Positions 3,764-10,475 of a stretch of 10,475 nt of DNA are shown in pieces; position 1 is the stretch's first letter; every line of letters starts with the position of its first letter. Source of the DNA: an uncultured Oscillospiraceae bacterium. GTDB taxonomy: Bacteria > Bacillota > Clostridia > Oscillospirales > Ruminococcaceae. The stretch is taken from positions 1 to 10,475 of the forward strand of contig CAKRVU010000024.1 of assembly GCA_934408835.1 (NCBI GenBank), written 5' to 3'. The notes beneath the pieces are model-generated. The model saw only the letters and a program-made list of their open reading frames with translations, ran no database searches and was not told the origin of the DNA. Both the position numbers and the translations under genes were made by a program.

Positions 3764-5791
3764 TCAGACGCTGTTTTCTCCAATTGTTTCTTGAAAATCG
3801 CAAGCTTTCAAAACGGATGGCAGATAACCGGAGGCGGAGGCTACAAATCGAAAAGGTTCGTATGCGTCCCTTCCGGGAATATCCAGCAGGTATGGAAAAG
3901 CGAGAAACCGCGTTTGATAATCACGGACAAAGTCTAAAATACCATTCTGTATTTCTGTAATTGTCGTCTGGTTGCGAATTTCCGGTGGCTGGAGAATTGG
4001 GATGGGCGCGCCATTTTCGGAAAAGCCAAAAGATTTTAGAGAACCCTCGGTGGAAGTGAGCAAAAACTCAAAATAAATATTGTGTTTGGCTTTGGCATTG
4101 TGAAACGCCAACAGGTCGATGTTTTGGGCTGGACCGAAAAGATAGGAGACTAATTTGTTGCAGGCAAACAGATGGACGGACGATTCCCAGTCGTCCGATG
4201 TGGGGGTATTGCTTCCGGCAAGAATGCCGATGATGTTGCAGGGAAATTTCCAGATATATCGAGAAAGATAGGCTAGTGAAACAGCGCCGCTGCCGGCCCA
4301 GCCAACGTCGATTGCCAAAATATTGCCCGGATTGTTCAGAATCGGTCGAAAATATTTCTGTGCGGCCTCCCGTTCTGTTTGATAGGCATTTACCACACAG
4401 GACCAATTTTGCTGCAAAAATGAGATCAGTTGTTTGGCATTACCATGCGTTAACAATTGGTTTTGCCAATCGTCGGATTGGTTTTGACGCAGGAAATTCA
4501 ATTCCATTTGATCAAGAGCTTCTCCGAAGGAACAGCCGGTTCCTTCTTTGTGAGTGACAAATCGCCGAAAGTAATCGGTTTTCATCTCTGTGGCAACCAG
4601 CTTGAGAGAGGCAAACCTGGAATAATAAACATAGCGGGTCGTTTCATTTGGATATAGCTTATCATACACCTTTTTCAAAATAGCGCCGTCGCGTGCCAAA
4701 AATAACAATTGATCGGCTTGACGTTCTTTTGCTACACGGTGAATAAACTGGCAATACCCTAACACAACGATACCGCCTACGGCATATCCGTATTCGTAGG
4801 GTGCGGAATAGGAGGATAGACCGGAGCAAAATTTGGCGTTGACGACGCCGCAATAGGCGGAGCGGAATATCGGAGACATTTGAGTGGGTCGATGAATATT
4901 TCCGGTTTCAGAGATATTTGGAATTTGAAAGGCGGCAAATCCGTTTTGACGCGCCATTTTGATATCTGAGACCGGGTGATCTCCGATCATCAGTTTAGAC
5001 GCAGAGGGTGGCAGGATTTGATTGACCACAGCATATAAAGAGCCGTTATGTTTCGCCTTTCGAAGGCTGCAGGAAGAAAGAATTTTGATAGGGGCGGTAT
5101 ATCCATTCTTTTGGAGCAGCAGTTTTAGGAATTCTTCCGGATAATAAGTGTCCGACAGCGCGAAGAACGAATGCTGTTGCTGTTGTAACAAGTTAAAGAG
5201 GCGCTTCATATAAGGGTTTTCGTAGCACAGCGTTTGCTCTGTTTCCCATTCGCAGGCAAGAGCTTGCTCCGCCGAGAAACCAGTCAACTGTTCAAACGCT
5301 CGGTAAATTTCAGAGAGGGTTACTTCATCTGTCCCTTCCGCATTCCTTTTTTCCTGTCTGGCTCTTTTCTCCGCCTCGATTCGAAGCGCCTTGAAGTTGG
5401 GATACCCCAATTGTTCTCCGACAAGATAAAACAAATCAGTAGGATGCTGCAAAGGGCGAAGCAGAAGCGTATCAAAGACGTCAAATGCGATGATGTCGTA
5501 ATCTGCGAATTCGGACGCTAATTGTTCCGGCGGCGGCAATTGACAAGACGAGGACTCTCCCAATACAGGGTGAGTGGTTTCTTTTCGTCGGGGTTGGTAA
5601 CGGGGCACTCTTTTTAAGATATGAAATTGAAACTGAAACTGCAGCAGATGGAACCAGGATAAAAGCGGAAATATTTGATGTCTCTTTTTATGGGCGTTTA
5701 CATAGCTTTCATATGCGATAGAAATTTCAGGATGACTGGAAACCAGCTTTTCATACAACGCCTTTTTAGCTTGCCGAAGTCGATTGAGCAT
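3764..5791 (-). CDS. HAD-superfamily protein of the COG5610 type in a polysaccharide operon
   Basis: A 675-residue cytoplasmic protein. The HAD core lies at about 98-300: motif I FDVFDTLL (Asp104, Thr108), motif II ALSDTYY (Ser213), a Lys pair near 245-247, and motif IV IGDHPVSD (Asp271, Asp276). Position +2 after the nucleophile is Phe106, where typical phosphatases have Asp, so simple phosphatase activity is uncertain. The C-terminal half (about 325-675) carries FLARDGAILKKVYDKL and ILAIDVGWAGSGAVSLAYL, segments typical of large HAD proteins found in glycan clusters. Residues 1-90 are basic with aromatic and Gln-rich stretches and may bind membrane or partners. AAGGAAG precedes the start by 7 bases, and the gene begins 12 bases after the Big-domain gene. 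It is the last gene of the operon, and no clear terminator follows. A role in glycan assembly or modification is inferred from context. Confidence 0.85.
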   Translation of the reverse strand: MLNRLRQAKKALYEKLVSSHPEISIAYESYVNAHKKRHQIFPLLSWFHLLQFQFQFHILKRVPRYQPRRKETTHPVLGESSSCQLPPPEQLASEFADYDIIAFDVFDTLLLRPLQHPTDLFYLVGEQLGYPNFKALRIEAEKRARQEKRNAEGTDEVTLSEIYRAFEQLTGFSAEQALACEWETEQTLCYENPYMKRLFNLLQQQQHSFFALSDTYYPEEFLKLLLQKNGYTAPIKILSSCSLRKAKHNGSLYAVVNQILPPSASKLMIGDHPVSDIKMARQNGFAAFQIPNISETGNIHRPTQMSPIFRSAYCGVVNAKFCSGLSSYSAPYEYGYAVGGIVVLGYCQFIHRVAKERQADQLLFLARDGAILKKVYDKLYPNETTRYVYYSRFASLKLVATEMKTDYFRRFVTHKEGTGCSFGEALDQMELNFLRQNQSDDWQNQLLTHGNAKQLISFLQQNWSCVVNAYQTEREAAQKYFRPILNNPGNILAIDVGWAGSGAVSLAYLSRYIWKFPCNIIGILAGSNTPTSDDWESSVHLFACNKLVSYLFGPAQNIDLLAFHNAKAKHNIYFEFLLTSTEGSLKSFGFSENGAPIPILQPPEIRNQTTITEIQNGILDFVRDYQTRFLAFPYLLDIPGRDAYEPFRFVASASGYLPSVLKACDFQETIGENSV

Positions 5792-5803
5792 GCGGGTACT
5801 TCC

Positions 5804-6850
5804 TTATTTTTTGTAATTTCTATTTTCATAGCGGATTTTTCTGCGCAAAAAGGAGCGGTAGAAAAGAATCGATACCATTACCGCCAACAGGATGAGCGAA
5901 ATCTCCACTATGATGATGATGGCACTTAACTGATCCTTTTGGGCGGAATTGACTGTAATATGGCAGATCAGGTTGATGGAACCGGTTGGATCGGAAAGTA
6001 CGACGTCGGTTTCGCCTGGAGTCAGCGCTTGGATTTGATAGGAGTTGTCTATTGACGCAACAGAAGAATCGGATACGGTGGGGGTCAGTCCTTGAGGGAC
6101 AACGTCCGTTCCGTTTTGCGTAAATTGCAACGAGGTTGTTTCGCCAATCTGCATGGAAATATCGTTGTTGGAAAGCTGGAGGGAGGTTGTTAGCGGGTGC
6201 AGTTCGGTGCTTCCATATTTGATTGTAAGATCTAGACTGTTTTGTTCCACTGCAATCTGGTTTTCGCCGGGAGAAAGGTAGAGCGCGCCGGACGCATTGA
6301 TCTTGCCGGACGGAGAGACCAGCAGGAGAGTATATGTTCCAGGGGTTAAATCCTGATAAGAAAAGGAGCCGTCCTTTTGCAGCTCCGCATTGGGCGAGGG
6401 AACGATTAGGCTGTTCGATAGGAGCTGCAGCATGCCGTTATTGATCGGTTTTTCGCTGATGTCATAAAGAACGCCGGATACGGAGGCGTTGGGAACAGAA
6501 GCGGTTTTTGTATAAGATACCTTGACGGTACAGGAGACGATATCGTCTGTTTTGGGAATAAACGCGGTGATCAGTGCAATCCCCTCCGCGACAGCGGTGA
6601 TATGACCGCTTGAAGACACCTTTGCGATTTTGGTATCGGAAGATTGATATTTTATTTGAGAAGGGGTATAGGTGTCCGAAATCAGTATTGCGGAAGAAAG
6701 ATCGAAAGAATCGCCCGGCGCCAGGAGGATGGTATCGGTTTCCAGCGTCAACCCTTCTGGAGCTGTTTCCGCAGCAAGGGCAGGGCAGACAAAGGAAAAC
6801 AGGAACGTTAGCGAAAGGAGCAGGGCAGTAGCATATTTTAAGTGTTTCAT
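5804..6850 (-). CDS. membrane-anchored extracellular protein with Ig-like (Big) domains
   Basis: A 348-residue type I membrane protein. The signal peptide ends near ALA-AE (about residue 27). A Big_2-like domain follows (about 35-112, with the SSDTKIAKVSSSGHITAV signature), then a carboxypeptidase-regulatory or SpaA-like beta module (about 118-210, with GSFSYQDLTPGTYTLLL), then a second Big-like domain (about 222-302, with DSSVASIDNSYQIQALTPGE). One transmembrane helix (about 308-331) and a basic tail (RRKIRYENRNYKK) end it. There is no sortase motif. The start at 6850 has GGAGG 7 bases upstream and overlaps the stop of the glycosyltransferase gene as ATGA, so the two are translationally coupled. 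Its place inside the export operon suggests a role outside the membrane in holding, guiding or attaching the exported glycan. That is inference. Confidence 0.85.
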   Translation of the reverse strand: MKHLKYATALLLSLTFLFSFVCPALAAETAPEGLTLETDTILLAPGDSFDLSSAILISDTYTPSQIKYQSSDTKIAKVSSSGHITAVAEGIALITAFIPKTDDIVSCTVKVSYTKTASVPNASVSGVLYDISEKPINNGMLQLLSNSLIVPSPNAELQKDGSFSYQDLTPGTYTLLLVSPSGKINASGALYLSPGENQIAVEQNSLDLTIKYGSTELHPLTTSLQLSNNDISMQIGETTSLQFTQNGTDVVPQGLTPTVSDSSVASIDNSYQIQALTPGETDVVLSDPTGSINLICHITVNSAQKDQLSAIIIIVEISLILLAVMVSILFYRSFLRRKIRYENRNYKK

Positions 6851-7992
6851 ATTGACGCCTCCATAGAAGGTATTTTAGTAACGGAAGAAACCGGGATTCC
6901 ATACTGTTCCACAACGATAGGGAGCACCTGATCAATTTGATATTTTGGGGGCAATGACGTGTGCTCTTGCAGCCTTTGATAAAGGGTGCGGTCGAGGTAA
7001 AGACGACGTATTGTTTGAGCCAGTTCTTCTGGTGAATCCGGTTCAAACAACAGCGCATTGAGCCGGTCCTGCAACAGGTCGCAATGCCCTTTGACGCGGG
7101 TTGCCAAAATCGGGAGACCGCAATAAAGGGCTTCCATAATATTGAAGGGAAGTCCTTCGGAGCGGCTGGTGCTGATGAGGGCATCGGAGAACCGATAGAT
7201 TCGATTTAAGTTGTCTTGCTCTTTGGCAAACAAAACAGTTTCAGAGAGGTTCGCGTTGTTGACAAAACGGCGGCAATCCTCTAGCAATGCGCCGTCTCCA
7301 ACGAGCAAAACTTTGAGCTGCGGGAGGTCAGAAAGGAGGGTCATCGCCTTTAATAGCTGGAGCTGGTTTTTTCGCCGCGAAAATTCGCCAACGGACAAGA
7401 GGATAAAGTCTGTGATGGAGTACCCGTATTTCTTTCGCTCTTCCAATAAAGCGACCGGCGAAAGTTGCGGGAACAATTCGGTGCAAAGTCCCATTCCGGG
7501 AATTTGATCAATTAATTTTGCCAGCCGGTATTTTTGGGCAATCTGAAAGTCCTCTCCGTTCATGACCAGCAGCTTGTCTACTGCGTCGGACGCTACCTTT
7601 TCAAACTGGCGTTTGCACCAAGAGGAGATGGAATGATTATCTGAAAACAGATACCCATGAGAGATATAGATCACGCGCGCAACGGGAATGCCGCTGTATT
7701 TTACGGCGATACGGGTCAAAAGACCGGCAAGGGTTGCGTTGCAAATAATCGTATGATAGCGTTCCGCTCGAATGGTTGATATCAGTCGCTTCAGCGTTTG
7801 CAGATTGGTTGGCGACCACGGTTTTTTTACAAACGGGAGATCAAACGAGTGGTCGATTTCCGGCAAAAAGGCAGCACCCTGCGAGAGGGTGTGTACTTCA
7901 TAGCCATGTTGATGAAAATACCGCAGATACGGTCGGTGGAATCGGATTAGGTGGGAGGCGCGGGAGGCTGTAAATAATACCTTTGGTTTCAT
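6847..7992 (-). CDS. GT4-family glycosyltransferase (EpsD-like)
   Basis: A 381-residue GT-B fold enzyme that would transfer a sugar from a nucleotide-sugar donor to a growing lipid-linked glycan at the inner face of the membrane. The N-terminal acceptor domain begins KPKVLFTASRASHLIRFHRP, as in EpsD-like enzymes. The C-terminal donor domain shows LSVGEFSRRKNQ and the EX7E motif in SEGLPFNIMEAL (Glu279, Glu287). The start at 7992 is preferred over the open extension to 8184, because AAAGGAG lies 5 bases upstream and the ATG overlaps the stop of the ABC ATPase gene (ATGA). The extension, rich in Arg and Asn, is only the antisense shadow of the ATPase gene. Donor and acceptor sugars cannot be read from the sequence. 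Confidence 0.93.
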   Translation of the reverse strand: MKPKVLFTASRASHLIRFHRPYLRYFHQHGYEVHTLSQGAAFLPEIDHSFDLPFVKKPWSPTNLQTLKRLISTIRAERYHTIICNATLAGLLTRIAVKYSGIPVARVIYISHGYLFSDNHSISSWCKRQFEKVASDAVDKLLVMNGEDFQIAQKYRLAKLIDQIPGMGLCTELFPQLSPVALLEERKKYGYSITDFILLSVGEFSRRKNQLQLLKAMTLLSDLPQLKVLLVGDGALLEDCRRFVNNANLSETVLFAKEQDNLNRIYRFSDALISTSRSEGLPFNIMEALYCGLPILATRVKGHCDLLQDRLNALLFEPDSPEELAQTIRRLYLDRTLYQRLQEHTSLPPKYQIDQVLPIVVEQYGIPVSSVTKIPSMEASI

Positions 7993-8741
7993 AAAGCTCC
8001 TTTCTGAAGTGCCAGCGACTTTTCGTAAGCGTCGCAAACCGTGTGGACGTCCCCGATCATTTTCATTTTGCCCTTTTCCAGCCATAGTGCTTGCTTGCAT
8101 ACTTTTTTGACCTGTGCGGTAGAATGGGAAACAAAGAGAACGGTTGTTCCGTTGCGGCGCATTTCTTCCATTCGCTTTTCGCACTTTTGGCGGAATTTGA
8201 CGTCGCCAACGGCTAACACCTCGTCTGCAATTAAAATATCTGCGTCAACAAGAGTTGCGATAGCGAAGCCTAGTCGTGAAATCATACCGGAGGAATAATT
8301 CTTTAACGGAACATCTGCAAATTCCCACAATTCCGCGAAATCAATAATGCTTTCAAATCGCTTTTGGGTGAATTGGCGGGTATGACGATGCATTGCGCTT
8401 GCCAGAAAAATATTTTCCTTTGCGGACAACGAGCGGTCAAAGCCGCCGCTGATTTCGATTAACGGTGCGATCGAACCATGGGTGCGGATGATACCCTTAG
8501 TCGGCGTGAGGATTCCTGCAATCACTTTTAAAAGGGTGGACTTGCCTGAGCCGTTAACGCCGATTAGACCAAGGGAATCGCCCTGCTCCAGGGAAAAGGA
8601 AATGTTTTGCAGTGCCCAGAACTCATCAAAAAACAGCTTCCCCTTGACCAGATCAATCACATATTCTTTTAACCGCGTCTCCTTGTTCCGGCTTAAATTA
8701 AACATCATGGAAATATCTTCCGCATAAATGCTAAGCGGCAT
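7989..8741 (-). CDS. polysaccharide ABC exporter, ATP-binding protein (Wzt/TagH family)
   Basis: A 250-residue ATPase with all motifs intact: Walker A GVNGSGKST (61-69), signature YSSGM (149-153), Walker B ILIADE with catalytic Glu174, and H-loop His206 in VSHS. The N-terminal extension before the core (AEDISMMFNL...YVIDLVKGK) and the SLSAKENIFLASAM segment mark it as a polysaccharide or teichoic-acid exporter subunit rather than a drug exporter. It lacks the C-terminal glycan-binding domain found in long Wzt proteins such as E. coli O9a, so substrate choice must lie elsewhere. It pairs with the permease, which ends 14 bases upstream. AAAGGAGGTG precedes the start. The gene overlaps the GT4 gene by 4 bases. 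Confidence 0.95.
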   Translation of the reverse strand: MPLSIYAEDISMMFNLSRNKETRLKEYVIDLVKGKLFFDEFWALQNISFSLEQGDSLGLIGVNGSGKSTLLKVIAGILTPTKGIIRTHGSIAPLIEISGGFDRSLSAKENIFLASAMHRHTRQFTQKRFESIIDFAELWEFADVPLKNYSSGMISRLGFAIATLVDADILIADEVLAVGDVKFRQKCEKRMEEMRRNGTTVLFVSHSTAQVKKVCKQALWLEKGKMKMIGDVHTVCDAYEKSLALQKGAL

Positions 8742-8755
8742 GGTAGCACCTCCTT

Positions 8756-9532
8756 TTAAATATATAAGATAAACTTTTTCTTCTTTTCCCGGAAAATGAC
8801 CGCGCCGGCAATGAGGGTTAGAACACTGAAACAGAGACCGGCTATCAAAAGGGTTGGATCCGGTAATCTGCCGTCTAATACCAAGGTGCGCGCAATGGTG
8901 ACGTAAATATAAAGCGGATTGAGATTCCAGAGGAACCGGAATGCCTGCGGAATAATCTCAATCGGATAAAAAATAGGCGTTAAATAGGACCAGATTAAGG
9001 TAATGATTCCGTATAAGTAGGTTAAATCCCGCAAAAAAGTGCCATAGGCGCTTAAAATCAGAGATAGCCCGGTAGAAAATAAGAAGACATAAAAAATCGG
9101 GATAGGCAATAGCAGAATGTATGGGGTAAACGGGACGTGAATCAACAGCATAACAAGAACCAGAGGGATGATAGAAAGGATTAAGGTAATCAGCTGGATA
9201 ATGACACAGGAAATAGGGAAGATATATTGCGGCACATATATTTTTTTAATTAGACCGTTGTTAGATAATATGCTGTTTAACGCTTGGGATGTGGCGGTAT
9301 TGTTAAAGCTCAGAAAAATGTAGCCCACCAAATAATAGACGGGAAAATATGGGATTTGTCTTTTAAACAGGGTGGAAAAGACAATGGTAATTACAACCAT
9401 CATTAAAAGCGGGTTTAAGATGGTCCAGATGATTCCGAGAAACGATTTGTAATATTTCTTTTTAAAATCGCGTTTGACAATCTCTTTGAAAAATTCAAAG
9501 TAGTCAAAAAAATTATAAATTTCTCTTTTCAA
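8756..9532 (-). CDS. polysaccharide ABC exporter, ABC-2 permease (Wzm/TagG family)
   Basis: About 258 residues with six predicted membrane helices. It opens with an amphipathic stretch and RDFKKKYYKSFLGIIWTILNP, the conserved entry of the Wzm/TagG family, and ends with a basic REKKKKFIL tail. With the ATPase just downstream it would move a lipid-linked glycan across the membrane. I prefer the TTG start at 9532 because GGGAGG lies 8 bases before it and the length then fits the family. The upstream ATG at 9598 would add 22 low-complexity residues (SNRRSVIMLTATPMPARED), has no ribosome site and lies only about 14 bases from the likely transcription start. Experimental N-terminal data would settle the start. 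Confidence 0.92.
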   Translation of the reverse strand: MKREIYNFFDYFEFFKEIVKRDFKKKYYKSFLGIIWTILNPLLMMVVITIVFSTLFKRQIPYFPVYYLVGYIFLSFNNTATSQALNSILSNNGLIKKIYVPQYIFPISCVIIQLITLILSIIPLVLVMLLIHVPFTPYILLLPIPIFYVFLFSTGLSLILSAYGTFLRDLTYLYGIITLIWSYLTPIFYPIEIIPQAFRFLWNLNPLYIYVTIARTLVLDGRLPDPTLLIAGLCFSVLTLIAGAVIFREKKKKFILYI

Positions 9533-9618
9533 TGGGGCGTCCTCCCTTGCCGGCATGGGGGTTGCTGTCAGCATGATGACCGAGCGCCGGTTCGACATGA
9601 TTTTATTGTTACAACTCT

Positions 9619-9624
9619 ATTATA
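9619..9624 (-). promoter_or_regulatory. possible -10 box upstream of the permease gene
   Basis: TATAAT on the minus strand in the 60-base gap after the GT2 gene, with no good -35 box at 16-18 bases. It could give an internal start near 9612 for the exporter genes, with a leader of about 80 nt to the TTG start. The call is weak. Confidence 0.3.
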
Positions 9625-9660
9625 CCTGAATCTTTCAAAAAAGTACATACCCTTTCAGAA

Positions 9661-10467
9661 TCATTCCAAATTCAGATGGTAATACCACTGTTTCAGTTTG
9701 TTTAGCAGCGGGCGCGGGATGAGACCTACAACCAGTGGTTTGATTGCGTAGGGGATTCCCTTTGGGAAAAGACCGAGCTCTTTGAAAGCGTGGAACTTAA
9801 TATTTGCCTCATCGATCCGGTAACGGTATTTCCTTCGGCATTGAGCGGCGGCGTCTTCTCGGTATGCATAATAAACAGTGGGAAGAGTCATACCGCGGGA
9901 TCCGGCGAGGTACATGCGGGCAAATAAATCCAGATCTTCTGTGCGGCGGGTTTTTTTCAGGACGCGGTAACCGCCGACGCGGCAAACAGCTTCCTTTCGA
10001 TATGCGACTGCGCCATGCTGAAAGGGGACGCAAAACAAAAAATCCTCTTTCTGCGGGAACAGAGGATAGTTTCGGATTCCCCAAACGCCATCTTCATTGA
10101 ACAAGTGAATATTGCTCGAAAACAGATCGATTTCGGGATGTTCACTTGCCGCTTGACAAAGGGATGAAAAGCGACCGGGCAGAGACAAATCATCGGCGTC
10201 TTGCCGAATCAAAAAATTCCCCGGCGCCTGTTGGATACAGCGGTTTAAAGAGGCGGCAAGCCCTTGGTTGGTGTCGTTTGTCAAAATATGAATTCGCGCG
10301 TCCTTAGCCGCTTCCTCCTGAAGCCACTGCGCTGTATCATTGGTTGAACCATCGTTGCAGATATAAAAGTCAAATGCTGTATACGATTGACTGGTAACTG
10401 AGCGGATTGCCTGCTGTAGCGCCTGCTGTTGTGCATTATAAACGCTCATAATAACGGATACTTTCAC
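9661..10467 (-). CDS. GT2-family glycosyltransferase
   Basis: A 268-residue GT-A fold enzyme beginning MKVSVIMSVYN from a GTG codon. It shows the nucleotide-binding CNDGST segment (37-42), the metal-binding DAD (Asp90, Asp92) in RQDADDLS, a C-terminal EDLDLFARM segment that supplies the usual catalytic acidic residue, and a basic tail. It lacks membrane helices and would add a sugar to a lipid-linked glycan on the cytoplasmic side. Only 8 bases remain upstream in the window, so the ribosome site cannot be judged and a start further upstream is possible. The gene ends about 60 bases before the exporter permease, so it probably belongs to the same operon, whose start lies outside the window. 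Sugar specificity is not readable. Confidence 0.92.
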   Translation of the reverse strand: MKVSVIMSVYNAQQQALQQAIRSVTSQSYTAFDFYICNDGSTNDTAQWLQEEAAKDARIHILTNDTNQGLAASLNRCIQQAPGNFLIRQDADDLSLPGRFSSLCQAASEHPEIDLFSSNIHLFNEDGVWGIRNYPLFPQKEDFLFCVPFQHGAVAYRKEAVCRVGGYRVLKKTRRTEDLDLFARMYLAGSRGMTLPTVYYAYREDAAAQCRRKYRYRIDEANIKFHAFKELGLFPKGIPYAIKPLVVGLIPRPLLNKLKQWYYHLNLE

Positions 10468-10475
10468 AAGCAGTC

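Noticed and set aside
6462..7184. 240-codon minus-strand frame overlapping the Big-protein and GT4 genes
   Set aside because: It overlaps two well supported genes in another frame, and its Arg/Cys/Ser-rich translation is typical of an out-of-frame shadow.
7993..8184. N-terminal extension of the GT4 frame
   Set aside because: It lies wholly inside the ABC ATPase gene, while the ATG at 7992 has a good ribosome site and the ATGA overlap.
1..10475. CRISPR array, tRNA or rRNA genes, insertion sequences
   Set aside because: I saw no regularly spaced repeats, no tRNA-like cloverleaf with the conserved TTCGA-type arm, no rRNA sequence and no transposase gene.

Overview
The window looks like a piece of a low-to-mid GC Gram-positive chromosome, most likely a gut-type member of class Clostridia (Oscillospiraceae or Ruminococcaceae-like). 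This is inferred from strong AGGAGG-type ribosome sites, consensus TTGACA/TATAAT promoters, an NPTTG sortase-type sorting signal and a TagGH/Wzm-Wzt style polysaccharide exporter. All well supported protein genes lie on the minus strand, so the biological order runs from right to left.

Right part (10467 to 3764): an envelope-polysaccharide operon fragment. In transcription order it holds a GT2 glycosyltransferase, the ABC-2 permease and ATPase of a polysaccharide exporter, a GT4 glycosyltransferase, a signal-peptide membrane protein with Ig-like (Big) domains, and a large HAD-family protein of the COG5610 type. The ATPase/GT4 and GT4/Big-protein junctions are 4-base ATGA overlaps and the other gaps after the permease are 12 to 14 bases, so these genes are probably translated as a unit. 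The glycosyltransferases would build a glycan on a lipid carrier and the ABC pair would export it. The jobs of the Big protein and the HAD protein are not known.

Middle part (3730 to 2780): a stand-alone gene for a sortase-anchored surface protein, with its own consensus promoter and a clear intrinsic terminator. Next comes about 750 bases (2032-2783) without a convincing gene. It holds a Fur-box-like palindrome, some hairpins and short open frames that may be decayed coding sequence.

Left part (2031 to 1): an accessory region rich in RNA signals. A consensus plus-strand promoter and a textbook terminator define an orphan RNA of about 80 nt (1951-2031), divergent from a 71-residue helical protein. 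Next is the most interesting locus (about 1264-1569): two convergent consensus promoters face each other about 220 bases apart. The minus-strand transcript carries a 37-codon amphipathic peptide behind a perfect ribosome site. The plus-strand transcript is a short antisense RNA that ends at its own terminator inside the peptide gene. The two RNAs begin with nearly identical sequence because an inverted repeat flanks the module. This is the layout of a type I toxin-antitoxin module. A terminator separates it from a downstream GH25 lysozyme with two SH3b domains and no signal peptide, so the module could instead, or also, control lysozyme expression.
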